A DNA stretch of 64,000 bases, taken from assembly GCA_963815645.1 (NCBI GenBank), contig CAWFHL010000001.1, positions 2,046,001 through 2,110,000 on the forward strand, given 5' to 3'. A program made the position numbers and the translations under genes. The notes beneath the pieces were generated by a model, which was not told where the DNA came from, ran no database searches, and worked only from the letters and a program-made list of their open reading frames with translations. This DNA is from JBBRHQ01 sp963815645. Its GTDB lineage: Bacteria > Actinomycetota > Thermoleophilia > Solirubrobacterales > 70-9. Positions 39,080-47,961 of this stretch are shown here, piece by piece; the first letter of the stretch is position 1; the number at the start of each line of letters is the position of its first letter.

Positions 39080-40060
39080 CTAGAAGCTCACCGTGGCGAC
39101 GACGGACCGGTGGTCTGAAGGCCAGGGCTTGACAACGATTGCTGCCTCGGGTCGCTTTTCGCCGACGATCGCCGCATTGTGGACCTCGAGATCATCGGCC
39201 CGGGCGAAGACGAAGTCGATCCTGTCGTGGTGGTCCCAGCTGACCGTCGGCTTGCTGGTCGGGGTCCAGGTGAAGGCCGGCTTGGCGACCGGGTCGGGGT
39301 TGGCCACACGGTAGGCGTCGACGAAGCCGGAGACCTCGATCGCCCGGGTGGTCGGCCACCGAACCGCGATCGGCTGGTTTCCGGCGCGCACCGCGGCTTT
39401 CGTCCAGTCGCGCCAAGACGGCTCGTTGAAGTCTCCAAAGACGAAGGCAGCGTCCGCGTTCCCTGCCGCCCGCAGGTCGCGGCGGAAGAGCCGGACCGCC
39501 GGGCCGCGGGTCCGCCTCGCGAAGCGGATCGCCTCGGCCTCGGTGTGGATGAACGGAGCACCGCCGTAGGGAATGTCGAGAAGCTGGTAGGGCTGATACG
39601 GCGAGTCGTCGAGGTGCAGGTTGAAGGCATAGACGCTGCGTCCGTCCACATCGAGCTCGACACCGAGGTCATGCGGGGTTGCGCCGACGATCGGGTAGCG
39701 GCTGAGGACCGCGTTCGCCCATAGCGCCGGGTTGCGCCCCGTCTGGTCGTAGTAGTGGAAGCCGAGTTTGCGGGCGAGTTTGCGGGCGACGCTGTGGCCG
39801 AGCGGGGGACAGTGCTTCGCCGTGCATTTCGGTCCCTCGACCCTTGTCTCCTGGACTCCGACGAGGTCTGCACCCGCGGCCCGGATCGCAGCGGCCGTCT
39901 CGTCCACCGGCTTTGACTCATTGGCGCCGGCGCCCCAGACGTTGAAGCTCATCACCCGAAGTGTTATCTGCTCCGATGAGCCGCAGCCGGCCAGGATCGC
40001 GATCGCCAGGACCGCCGCGAGCACCACAAGCGCCGCTGCTTGCACCGTCCCCTTCCCCAT
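39080..40060 (-). CDS. Secreted lipoprotein of the endonuclease/exonuclease/phosphatase family
   Basis: 326 residues from ATG 40060. Lipoprotein signal with lipobox LAGC (AIAILAGCGSS). EEP-fold residues: LRVMSFNVWGAGANESK (Asn), DLVGVQETRVEG (metal Glu), VYAFNLHLDDSPYQP, FVFGDFNEP (GDFN), DHHDRIDFVFARADDLEVHN and PWPSDHRSVVATV (catalytic His). It probably cleaves phosphodiesters or phospholipid head groups outside the cell, as in sphingomyelinase-like members. Confidence 0.9.
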   Translation of the reverse strand: MGKGTVQAAALVVLAAVLAIAILAGCGSSEQITLRVMSFNVWGAGANESKPVDETAAAIRAAGADLVGVQETRVEGPKCTAKHCPPLGHSVARKLARKLGFHYYDQTGRNPALWANAVLSRYPIVGATPHDLGVELDVDGRSVYAFNLHLDDSPYQPYQLLDIPYGGAPFIHTEAEAIRFARRTRGPAVRLFRRDLRAAGNADAAFVFGDFNEPSWRDWTKAAVRAGNQPIAVRWPTTRAIEVSGFVDAYRVANPDPVAKPAFTWTPTSKPTVSWDHHDRIDFVFARADDLEVHNAAIVGEKRPEAAIVVKPWPSDHRSVVATVSF

Positions 40061-40106
40061 CGCCTGACCCTACCGCGGTTCGTCTCCGGACGGATATATT
40101 CGCCGC

Positions 40107-40625
40107 GTGGGCTTCCTCGACAAGCTGAAGGAGAAGGGGCGAGGCGTGATCACCGCCGCGAAGCCGGAGGAAGGCGTCGCTCCGGCCGGCGCCAACGAGG
40201 TCAGATCGCGCCTGCACGCGATCTCCGGGACGGGAATCGAGGCCGGTGATGACGGCGATGAGGTGGTGGTTTCCTGGTCGGCCAAGGTGGCCTCCGCCGG
40301 GGCCGGCGGAGGTGATTACGAGTACCGCTATCGGGCCGTCCGCGTCGACCTCGACCCCGGCTCGAAGACCGCATGGGGCATCTGCTTCAAGACCGACACC
40401 GAGGCCGAGATAGGCAGCGAATCCTCGCTCTCGGCCTCGAAGGGGTGGGAGCGAGGCCAGCACATCGGCTCGGAAACCATGCATGTGATCGCCTGGCTGG
40501 GGCCCCACCAAACCGAGGGCGGAGCCGACGAGGCAGGCTACAAGTTCTCCTGGAGCGAGCTACGCGAGCCCGTGATCGAGGCCGTCACCGGCGCCGGCTG
40601 GACCTACAACCCGAAGAAGGTCTAG
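40107..40625 (+). CDS. Hypothetical protein, beta-rich
   Basis: 172 residues from GTG 40107 (GFLDKLKEKGRGVITAAKPE). A short helical start is followed by alternating strands (DEVVVSWSAKVASAG, DYEYRYRAVRVDLDPGSKTA, WGICFKTDTEAEIG) and a final helix with WSELREPVIEAVTGAGWTY. No membrane segment or catalytic motif. I do not recognise the family. Confidence 0.7.
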   Translation: MGFLDKLKEKGRGVITAAKPEEGVAPAGANEVRSRLHAISGTGIEAGDDGDEVVVSWSAKVASAGAGGGDYEYRYRAVRVDLDPGSKTAWGICFKTDTEAEIGSESSLSASKGWERGQHIGSETMHVIAWLGPHQTEGGADEAGYKFSWSELREPVIEAVTGAGWTYNPKKV

Positions 40626-40639
40626 CCGCGCCGAGCGAG

Positions 40640-40867
40640 CTAGCCGCGTATCGCCTTGCTGACCAGCTCTCGAAAGCGGTCGCGCTGGCGCTTCGTGAGG
40701 TTGGACGGCATGCCTTTCGAGCGCCCCATCAGGTCCCGGAGCTCGTCACGTTCCTTCGGATTGAGATTCTTCTCCAGCCGGTTGCGGCCCTGGTTGTAGA
40801 GCCACAGCGCGGTTATCCAGACCCGTTTCCACGGGATCCTCCGGATCGCGGTCATCGCTGAGGGCAT
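40640..40867 (-). CDS. Small basic hypothetical protein
   Basis: 75 residues from ATG 40867. Basic and helical: IPWKRVWITALWLYNQGRNR, LNPKERDELRDLMGRSKGMP, LTKRQRDRFRELVSKAIRG. Similar small proteins occur widely in actinobacteria, sometimes near Ppx or DNA-repair genes. No function is assigned. It lies eight bases downstream of ppx on the same strand. Confidence 0.7.
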   Translation of the reverse strand: MPSAMTAIRRIPWKRVWITALWLYNQGRNRLEKNLNPKERDELRDLMGRSKGMPSNLTKRQRDRFRELVSKAIRG

Positions 40868-40874
40868 CGAGCGA

Positions 40875-41834
40875 TTATCGCCGACGCGGCGGAGGGCGGC
40901 CGGCGCCGGCGCCGGCCGCCTCGATCGCGGCGCCGTAGAGGATGTCGTGCTCGGAGACGGTGATCTCCTCCAGGCCGAAGGAGCGCATCACCTCGATCAG
41001 GATGACCACCCCGGCGACGATCGTCGGAGCCCGGTCGGAGTGAAGGCCGGTGATCGCAGCCCGCTCGCCCACGGACACTGTGGCGAGGCGGGCGAGCATT
41101 TTCTGCACGGCGGGAAGTGCGAGTTCGTGGCCGTGCACTCGCTCGGGGTCATAGGGATCGAGCTCGAGCTCGATCGCGGCGAGCGAGGTCGGGGTTCCGG
41201 CGACCCCGATCCCGGCGTTCGCGTGGGCATCGGGCCGGCTGGCAATCGCCTCATCAAGCGCGGACTCGATTTCTCCGGCCAGCCCGTCCAGCTCAGTCGC
41301 GCTCGGCGGGTCAGAGGAGATCCGGCGCTCGGTCTGGCGGACGACCCCGACCTGGAGCGAGGTCGAGAACGAGATCTTCGAGCCGGTGCCGACGACCAGC
41401 TCGGTCGAGCCGCCGCCGATGTCGACAACCACAGTGGGGTCGGTGGGAGGGCGGCCGGCCGTCGCGCCCAGATAGGTGAGGCGCGCCTCCTCGGCGCCGT
41501 CGAGCACCTCTGCCGAGAGCGCGAAGCGCTCCCGCAGCTCCGCCACGAAGGCCTCGCCGTTGGAGGCGTCGCGGACGGCGCTGGTGGCGATCGTCCGCAC
41601 CTCTTCGGCCCCCAGCTCCTCGTGAAGGGCGACGTAGGAGGCGACGGTCTCGCAGACCCGCTCGACCCCGCTGGATGAGAGCTGTCCGGAGACGTCCACG
41701 CCGCGGCCCAGCCGGGTCACGGTCGTCTTGCGCTCGACCTCCTCGACCGAGTCGCCGCGGACGTCGGCGATCAGCAAGCGGGTCGAGTTCGTCCCGATGT
41801 CGATCACTGCCACGCGCTCGGCGCCCCCAGCCAT
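40875..41834 (-). CDS. ppx: Ppx/GppA exopolyphosphatase / pppGpp phosphohydrolase
   Basis: About 320 residues from ATG 41834. Actin-like ATPase fold: RVAVIDIGTNSTRLLIADVR, VTRLGRGVDVSG, EVRTIATSAVRDASNGEAFV, VVVDIGGGSTELVVGTG, VGVVRQTER, GIGVAGTPTSLAAIEL and ERAAITGLHSDRAPTIVAG. This short Ppx form (no C-terminal HD domain) is usual in actinobacteria. The reading frame is open upstream into the citE-like gene without a stop, so a fusion is formally possible. Confidence 0.9.
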   Translation of the reverse strand: MAGGAERVAVIDIGTNSTRLLIADVRGDSVEEVERKTTVTRLGRGVDVSGQLSSSGVERVCETVASYVALHEELGAEEVRTIATSAVRDASNGEAFVAELRERFALSAEVLDGAEEARLTYLGATAGRPPTDPTVVVDIGGGSTELVVGTGSKISFSTSLQVGVVRQTERRISSDPPSATELDGLAGEIESALDEAIASRPDAHANAGIGVAGTPTSLAAIELELDPYDPERVHGHELALPAVQKMLARLATVSVGERAAITGLHSDRAPTIVAGVVILIEVMRSFGLEEITVSEHDILYGAAIEAAGAGAGRPPPRRR

Positions 41835-42720
41835 GAGGCGGAGCACTCTATCTAGTGAGTGTGGGCCGTCTAGGGTGTGGGCCGCCTCCGCCCGCGCGAT
41901 CACCAGCTCGGCCCGCTTTCGGCTCGCCTCGTCGACCATCTCGCCGTCGAGAATCACCGCACCGCTGCCCTCCGAGCCGAGCAGTGCGGCGACGATCGCC
42001 CTGGCCTGCTCAACCTCCCCCGCGCTCGGCGAGAAGATCTCGTCGAGGGGCTCGATCTGGTCGGGGTGAAGCGCCCACTTGCCGTCGAAGCCGAACTCCC
42101 GGGCCCGTTGCGCCGAGGCCCGCAGGCCGTCGAGGTTGGAGATCTGCAGGAAGGGACCGTCGATTGCCTGTAGGCCGGCGGAGCGGGCGGCGACGAGGAT
42201 CGCGCCGCGGACGAAGTCCCAGCGGCTGCCCTCCTCCGGTGATGGAAAGCCGAGCGAGACGCTCATGTCGGCCGGGCCGAGGATCAGCGCCTCGAGGCGC
42301 CCGCCCGCCGCGGCGATCTGATCGACGCCCTGAAGGCCGCGGGCCGACTCGATCAGCGCCTGGATACCGGCGCCCTCACGGCCGGGATCTCCGAGCAGGG
42401 CCTCTGCTTGGCCGAGGTCGTCGTGCGTCCTCGACCTTGGGGAGGATCACCGAAGCGAGCCGGGGGCTGGCGGCGATCGCCCCCAGGTCGTCCTCGTGCC
42501 AGGGTGTCGCCGGACCGTTCACCCGCACGCTGATCGAGGGCGACTCCCAGCCATCTTCGGCGAGGGCCGCCGCGACCGCGTCGCGCGCCTCGGGCTTGAG
42601 ATCGGGCGGGACGGAGTCCTCGAGGTCGAGGATGATCTCGTCGGCCCGCAGCCCCCGTGCTTTCTCCAGCTTTCGGGCCGGTCTCGCCGGGACCGACAGG
42701 CATGAGCGTCGCGCCTTCAC
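41835..42720 (-). CDS. CitE-like HpcH/HpaI lyase (malyl/citramalyl-CoA lyase type), one frameshift
   Basis: About 285 residues from GTG 42720. VKARRSCLSVPARPARKLEK, then ADEIILDLEDSVPPDLKPEA (LDLEDSV with metal Glu/Asp), SISVRVNGPATPW, ASVILPKVED. The frame breaks near 42430 and resumes through ALIESARGLQGVDQIAAAGG, ILGPADMSVSLGFPSPEEGS (metal-binding GPADM) and GFDGKWALHPDQIEPLDEIF (WALHPDQ). The family cleaves malyl-, beta-methylmalyl- or citramalyl-CoA. The neighbours suggest citramalyl/methylmalyl-CoA. The frame then runs without a stop into ppx. It is divergent from the MaoC gene. Confidence 0.87.
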
Positions 42721-42780
42721 TTGCCCCGAGCATATGGGCTGATCTAGGCTCCGCGTTTCAGCAGAGCGGAGGAGAGGGCG

Positions 42781-43797
42781 GTGTCGCAGCAGACAGCGGT
42801 TGGAGTCGGCGGACCCTTCTTCGAGGACCTCGAACGCGGGCAGGTGTTCGAGGCCCCGTCGATGACGCTGAACGGTGGCCACGCCGCGATCCACCTGGCG
42901 ATCGCCGGCGACCGTCTGGCCCTGCCGCTCGACGCGACCCTCTGCCGCGAGGTCACCGGCGCCGAGTCGCCGCTGATCCATCCCAACCTCGTCTGCGACC
43001 TCGCCATCGGCCAGTCCACGGTCCCGACCCAGCGGGTGCTCGGCAACCTCTTCTATCGCGGCCTCGTCCTGCTGCGGCCGGTGTTCGCCGGCGACACCCT
43101 GCGGACCCGCACCGAGGTGGTCGCGCTGAAGCAGAACCGATCGCGCCCGGACGGCTCGGCCTCGGGGCTGGCGGCGTTGCGGATCCAGACCGAGAACCAG
43201 CGCGGTGAGCCGGTGCTCGACTTCTACCGCTGCCCGATGCTGCCGCTCCGCGACCCCTCGGTGGCCACTGGCCACGAGGACGGCTTCGAGTCGATCTCCA
43301 GCGAGCTCGACCCCGAACGAGTTCGCGCGGCGGTGCCGGACTGGCGCTATGAGGCGCTACGGGCTCGCGTCCCGTCGGATGCGGTCGACCCGAGCCCGGG
43401 GACCGTGTTCGCGATCGAGGGCCGCGACACCATCACCTCCGCGCCGGAGCTGGCCCGGATGACGCTCAACCTGGCGATGACTCACCGCGACCCGACCGCC
43501 GGAGCCCACGGGCGAAGGCTGGTCTACGGGGGTCTGACGATCTCGGTCGCCGCCGCAGCGGCCGCTACCGCTCTGCCCGGACTGGCGACGATCGTCGCCT
43601 GGCGGAGCTGCGAGCATTCTGCGCCGGTCTTCGAGGGGGACGTGCTCAGCATCGAGCTGGAGCTGGTCGAGAGGCATCAGCTCGACGGAATCAAAGCGAG
43701 CCTCGCCGAGTTTCGCGCCATTGTCCACGCCGACCGGGACACGGGGGGGCCGCCCGAGCAGGTGCTCAACTGGCGGTTCCTCGGTGTCCTCGCCTGA
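42781..43797 (+). CDS. MaoC-family double-hotdog hydratase (mesaconyl-CoA hydratase-like)
   Basis: 338 residues from GTG 42781. Two hotdog domains: the first with FFEDLERGQVFEAPSMTLNG, LIHPNLVCDLAIGQSTV, LGNLFYRGLVLLRPVFAGDT; the second with RDTITSAPELARMTLNLAMT, RLVYGGLTISVAAAAAATAL and SAPVFEGDVLSIELELVER. Length and layout fit the beta-methylmalyl-CoA dehydratase / mesaconyl-CoA hydratase branch. The gene is 13 bases upstream of the family III CoA-transferase and divergent from the CitE-like lyase, which supports a joint role. Confidence 0.85.
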   Translation: MSQQTAVGVGGPFFEDLERGQVFEAPSMTLNGGHAAIHLAIAGDRLALPLDATLCREVTGAESPLIHPNLVCDLAIGQSTVPTQRVLGNLFYRGLVLLRPVFAGDTLRTRTEVVALKQNRSRPDGSASGLAALRIQTENQRGEPVLDFYRCPMLPLRDPSVATGHEDGFESISSELDPERVRAAVPDWRYEALRARVPSDAVDPSPGTVFAIEGRDTITSAPELARMTLNLAMTHRDPTAGAHGRRLVYGGLTISVAAAAAATALPGLATIVAWRSCEHSAPVFEGDVLSIELELVERHQLDGIKASLAEFRAIVHADRDTGGPPEQVLNWRFLGVLA

Positions 43798-43810
43798 GAG
43801 GGAGAACGCA

Positions 43811-45076
43811 ATGAGTGAGACGGACGCAGCCACGATCGAGACGGCGGGCGGCGACGGGAGCGCACCGGCGCGAGGCATCCTGGAGGGGCTGCGGGTGTTC
43901 GAGGGCTCGGCCTACGTCGCCGCGCCGCTCGGCGGGATGACCCTGGCCCAGCTCGGCGCCGACGTGATCCGCTTCGACCCGATCGGCGGCGGCCTCGACC
44001 GGAACCGCTGGCCGGTGACCGACGACGGCACCAGCATGTTCTGGGCGGGGCTCAACAAGGGGAAGCGCTCGATCCAGGTCGACCTCGGCTCGGAGGAGGG
44101 CCGCGAGCTGATCGCCGAGATGGTCTCCCGCCCCGGATTGGATGCCGGGATGCTCCTGACCAACTTCCCGGCCCGCGGCTGGCTCGCCTACGAGGCGCTG
44201 CGCGAGCGACGCGAGGACCTGATCATGGTCAGCATCAACGGCAACTACGACGGCAGCTCGGCGGTCGACTACACGATCAACCCGGCGACCGGGTTCCCAT
44301 GGGCGACCGGGCCGCGCAACCTATCGGTTCCCTTCAACCACCTGCTGCCGGCCTGGGATGCGATCACCGGCAACCTCGCTGTCGCCGGCCTGCTGGCGGC
44401 CGAGCGCCACCGCCGCCTGACCGGCGAGGGCCAACTGGTCCGCGTCGCCCTCTCCGACGTCGCCTTCGCGATGGTCGGCAATCTCGGCAAGATCGCCGAG
44501 GCCCAGGTCTGCCGCCGCGAGCGCCAGAAGGAGGGCAACTACTTGTACGGCGCCTTCGGCCGCGACTTCCTGACCAAGGACGAGCACCGGATCATGATCG
44601 TCGCCCTGACCTCACGCCAGTGGCAGGCCCTGGTCGAGGCAACCGGCCTCGGGGAGGAGTTCGCCCTGGCCGAGCGCGCGATGGGGGTGGACCTCTCCAA
44701 GGAGGGCGACCGCTTCGTCGCCCGCGAGGTCCTCGGCGCGATCCTCAAGCCCTGGACCATCGTACGCACCCTTGCCCAGATCCGAAGGACCTTCGACGAG
44801 GGGGGAGTCTGCTGGGGGCCGTATCAGACCTTCATGGAGCTGGTTGACCACGATCCCCGCTGCTCGACCGAGAACCCGATGTTCGAGCAGGTCGAGCAGC
44901 CCGGCATCGGCAGCTACTTGATGGCCGGCTCACCCCTCCACTACAGCGCCTCTGGCCGCCTGCCCCCGCGCCGCGCCCCCGAGCTGGGCGAGCACACCGA
45001 CGAGGTGCTGGCGGGAGTCCTCGACCTCACCGATACCGAGATCGGAAGCCTGTACGAGAGGGGGGTGGTGGCCTGA
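43811..45076 (+). CDS. CaiB/BaiF family III CoA-transferase, Mct (2-methylfumaryl-CoA isomerase)-like
   Basis: 421 residues from ATG 43811 (GAGAGGGAG upstream). Family III motifs: LEGLRVFEGSAYVAAPLGGM, QLGADVIRFDPIGGGLDRNR, AGLNKGKRSIQVDLGSEEGR, and the likely catalytic Asp in DGSSAVDYTINPATGFPWAT. The sequence around this Asp resembles what I recall of mesaconyl-CoA C1-C4 transferase (Mct). The second domain is intact (LTKDEHRIMIVALTSRQWQA). With the MaoC hydratase and CitE lyase it could turn mesaconyl-C1-CoA into acetyl-CoA plus pyruvate, as in the 3-hydroxypropionate cycle branch. The exact substrate is inferred. Confidence 0.87.
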   Translation: MSETDAATIETAGGDGSAPARGILEGLRVFEGSAYVAAPLGGMTLAQLGADVIRFDPIGGGLDRNRWPVTDDGTSMFWAGLNKGKRSIQVDLGSEEGRELIAEMVSRPGLDAGMLLTNFPARGWLAYEALRERREDLIMVSINGNYDGSSAVDYTINPATGFPWATGPRNLSVPFNHLLPAWDAITGNLAVAGLLAAERHRRLTGEGQLVRVALSDVAFAMVGNLGKIAEAQVCRRERQKEGNYLYGAFGRDFLTKDEHRIMIVALTSRQWQALVEATGLGEEFALAERAMGVDLSKEGDRFVAREVLGAILKPWTIVRTLAQIRRTFDEGGVCWGPYQTFMELVDHDPRCSTENPMFEQVEQPGIGSYLMAGSPLHYSASGRLPPRRAPELGEHTDEVLAGVLDLTDTEIGSLYERGVVA

Positions 45077-45111
45077 CGGAGCGCCGTGGCATTGCTACCC
45101 TTGAGCCACAC

Positions 45112-45186
<75 letters not shown>

Positions 45187-45190
45187 TCAG

Positions 45191-45216
45191 GAAAGCCCCG
45201 CAAATGCGGGGCTTTC
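45191..45216 (+). terminator. Rho-independent terminator of tRNA-fMet
   Basis: GAAAGCCCCGC, loop AAAT, GCGGGGCTTTC: a perfect 11-bp stem six bases after the tRNA, followed by TAGTTCT. Confidence 0.85.
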
Positions 45217-45389
45217 TAGTTCTCTCGTCCGGTAGCCGCTTCGCTCGTGGTACCGCGGTGGTACTTAACGCTCCCGCGGAATGGCTTCGCGGATTGCTGA
45301 TCGGGCACCTGACCTGCCCGCGCCGCGCCAACCGCGAACGGGTCCTGGCGCTGGACATCGGGGCTCGCCTTCGCCAGCCCTTACTCAGA

Positions 45390-45745
45390 TCGGGAACCCG
45401 CTCGAGCTGCTTAGCCACCTCCGTCCTCGGCACCAATCTCTGCCAGCGCGTCGGCGAGCGCCTCCTTCTCGCTCCGCAGTTCGGCGATCCGCTGAGAGAC
45501 CAGCCCGGGCTCGACGCCCTTCTCCAACGCTTCGACCTGCGACCTGATCTTGCGATCGAGCTCTGAGATCTGCTTGCGAAGCCGAGTCTTGGCGAGCTTG
45601 GCGGTGCGCCTCTCGCTGCGAGCCTGGGTGCGAAGCTGCGCCCCCAGGCGCTCGAGGCGAAGCGGTCCGAAGATCCGCTGCTCGAAGAAGCGCAGGACCA
45701 GCCGTATCAGCCAATCCTCGAGACGGTCTTGGTGCCGCCGTGGGC
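45390..45745 (-). pseudogene. Large serine recombinase relic (coiled-coil region)
   Basis: The minus-strand translation reads LVLRFFEQRIFGPLRLERLG, AQLRTQARSERRTAKLAKTR, LRKQISELDRKIRSQVEALE and GVEPGLVSQRIAELRSEKEA, the characteristic coiled-coil stretch of large serine integrases. A frameshift near 45415 continues it as TEVAKQLERVPDLSKGW. The resolvase catalytic domain, the zinc ribbon and the C-terminal end are missing. It points toward the tRNA-fMet attachment site about 200 bases away. Confidence 0.7.
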
Positions 45746-45781
45746 CTTGCGAAGCCTCGGCGCTGGCGCCTAGACTGCGCT

Positions 45782-46945
45782 GTGACCTTGGCTCGGACCG
45801 CGCTCCTGTCGATCGTCGCCGCGCTGGTTGCGAGTGCGGCGAGCCCATCGGCCCAGGCCGCGTCAGCGAGCTGCAGCGTCCGGCCCGTCACGCTCCGCTG
45901 CGCCGCGAAGCGTGCCGGCGTCCGCGTCGGCGTGGGCCGCGAGGCGGGCAACCCGGCGGAGGACCGCCTCACTGCACACCAGTTCAATGCGATGACGCTG
46001 GAGAACTCGCTGCAGTGGAGCGTGGTGCATCCCGCGCCGCGCCGGTGGGACTTCAGCCGCGCCGACAGCTCGATCAGGTGGGCCAAGCGCCGCCATCTCT
46101 CCCTCACCGCGACGCACTTCGCCTGGGACCAGATCGTCTACCAAAGCACGCCCGCGTGGGTGAAGCAGATCACAGATCCGGCGCGTCTGCGTCGTGTGAT
46201 GTACCGCCACCTGAGGACGATCACGCGCCGCTACGGCGACGGCACCATCGACCGCTGGATCGTGGTCAACGAGCCGTTCCAGTATTTCGGCGACACCACG
46301 AAGCTCCAGGAGAACCACTTCAGCCGCGTGCTGGGGCCCGACTGGATCGCGCAGACGTTCCGAATCGCCCGCCGCGCAGCGCCGGGCAGCGAGCTGTGGC
46401 TCAACGAGATCTTCACCGAGACGGACGCGGCGAAGGCGCGCGCCCTCGTCCGCCTGGCGCGCTCGCTGGTCCGCCAGGGCGTGCCGATCGACGGCGTCTC
46501 ACTCCAGGGCCACCTTTTCACCCCGACGCTGCAGCCGGTCGCTCCGGACGCCGCGCTGGTGCGGCGCACGCTGCGGCGGCTGACCGCGCTCGGACTGGAG
46601 GTCTCGCTCACCGAGATCGACGCGCCGCTCCCGGCCACCGTGCCGGGCCGCTCAGAGGAGCAGGCGCGGCGGGTCCGGTCGCTGGTCGAGTCGTGCCTGG
46701 CCGTGCGCCGCTGTTCGAGCATCACCTTCTGGAACCTTCAGGACGAGGAGTCGTGGCTCAACGGGCTGTTCGGGCGCTCAGACCTCGCGCCGACGCTATT
46801 CGGCGGCGACCTGCGCCCGAAGCCCGTTTTCTTCGCCGTGCGCTCCGCGCTGCGAGCGGCGCGGGCGCGGTCGGTTGCGCTTGGGAGGCCGCGAAGAGAC
46901 GAGGGCAAAGTCAGGCCTGGGACCCGGTTGTCGACCGACTCATGA
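45782..46945 (+). CDS. Secreted GH10 endo-1,4-beta-xylanase
   Basis: 387 residues from GTG 45782. Signal peptide ALLSIVAALVASAASPSAQA. GH10 barrel: FNAMTLENSLQWSVVHPAPR (substrate site), ATHFAWDQIVYQSTPAWVKQ, the acid/base Glu in DRWIVVNEPFQYF, VSLQGHLFTPTL (His) and the nucleophile Glu in VSLTEIDAPLPA, then ITFWNLQDEESWLNGL. No carbohydrate-binding module. It would cut xylan outside the cell. It is the first intact cargo gene of the tRNA-fMet island. Confidence 0.9.
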   Translation: MTLARTALLSIVAALVASAASPSAQAASASCSVRPVTLRCAAKRAGVRVGVGREAGNPAEDRLTAHQFNAMTLENSLQWSVVHPAPRRWDFSRADSSIRWAKRRHLSLTATHFAWDQIVYQSTPAWVKQITDPARLRRVMYRHLRTITRRYGDGTIDRWIVVNEPFQYFGDTTKLQENHFSRVLGPDWIAQTFRIARRAAPGSELWLNEIFTETDAAKARALVRLARSLVRQGVPIDGVSLQGHLFTPTLQPVAPDAALVRRTLRRLTALGLEVSLTEIDAPLPATVPGRSEEQARRVRSLVESCLAVRRCSSITFWNLQDEESWLNGLFGRSDLAPTLFGGDLRPKPVFFAVRSALRAARARSVALGRPRRDEGKVRPGTRLSTDS

Positions 46946-47961
46946 CAGGCCCGCGCTCTCTCGAGGGCCTCTAAAGCGCGTTTGGCTCTATCTGCCACCA
47001 TGCCCTCCGCGGCGATGGACGTGGGATGACGTCTCGGAAGATGTCGCTTTGCATGGAGACAATATGTCTCGCTACTGATTTCGGCAGCTGGGCCGGTCTC
47101 CCCGGAGCGGATCGATTCAGAAGCTCACGAGTCACATCCGTCGCGGCCGATCTGAAGATCTCGGGCACGCTCTCGGCTAGCGTTTCCTGGCCTCGGCGCG
47201 GCGGACGCTTTCGACTAAAACGAAGCTCGCGTTTGGCTAAAACCGAGCGCCGGTCCTTGAGCCCGCGTCGCGAGCTTGCACCCAGATGCTCATCCGGCCA
47301 TCTCAACGCGCTTCGCGGGTGGGCCGACGCCGGACGAGAGGCGGCGAACGTGAAAGGGCGAGCTCGAGTGGGTCATCGAGCGGGGGCGGCCGAGAGGGAA
47401 GCGAGGCGATTCCATCCGAGTCGAAGAACGACAACGGCATGTTCTGAGCCGACCCCTGGGGCGTCGAACCCTCTTTGTGATCGATCGGCCGCTTTGGACG
47501 AGAGGCGTCACTCCTTGAAAGGAGGCTATGAGCTGACGGTCAGGGGGAGACCGACGGTCAACCTACGAAACCCCAAGGAGACCGGTGCTAGGCAGGTGCG
47601 ATCCGCAACCAGACGTCAGGCCGCGAGCGGCATTCATTCCACTATCCGCGCGTCGTAGCGAGAAACGAATCGGGTCCCCGCTATATGGAAAGCTCCTTCT
47701 TTGGAGCGGGCTTTCTGAATTCGGGTAGGTCGCGTCACGCTCGAGCCGACAACGTTTACGCCGTCGACATAGCCGCATGAGCCGATCGGGCAGGGTCTGC
47801 CGTGAAGGCCCCGCCGCCTCCGGAGCTCTGCCGCAGGGCTCGGTGTTGCCGGCGAGGCTCGGCCGACAGGCTCGTGACAGCTCGTAGGATCGAGGTGGAG
47901 GTTCCCGAACGCGAATTCTGGATTGATCACCATTGAGCTGATCGGGTTAGGCTGATCGCCG
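46946..47961 (+). other. 1-kb stretch without a convincing gene
   Basis: Open frames here lack family features and look like chance frames; base composition is less GC-rich than around it. The only structure I can support is the degenerate attachment/recombinase relic near 47666-47760. It is a decayed part of the island. Confidence 0.6.
47666..47760 (-). pseudogene. Degenerate attachment site with recombinase 3'-end relic
   Basis: On the plus strand CGAATC, CCCCGCTAT, GAAAGC and GGCTTTCT occur in the same order and spacing as at the end of tRNA-fMet and its terminator. On the minus strand the same bases translate KARSKEGAFHIAGTRF, comparable to the integrase end KALQKEGSAVVVRDIAGAGF at 54.1 kb. 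It is interpreted as a decayed third copy. Confidence 0.45.

Noticed and set aside
40875..42266. A genuine 463-residue lyase-Ppx fusion enzyme as the primary annotation
   Set aside because: Ppx has its own ATG and the linker looks intergenic, so two genes with a lost stop is preferred.
47026..47658. 210-residue plus-strand open frame in the decayed part of the island
   Set aside because: Composition and lack of any family feature or ribosome-binding site suggest a chance frame.
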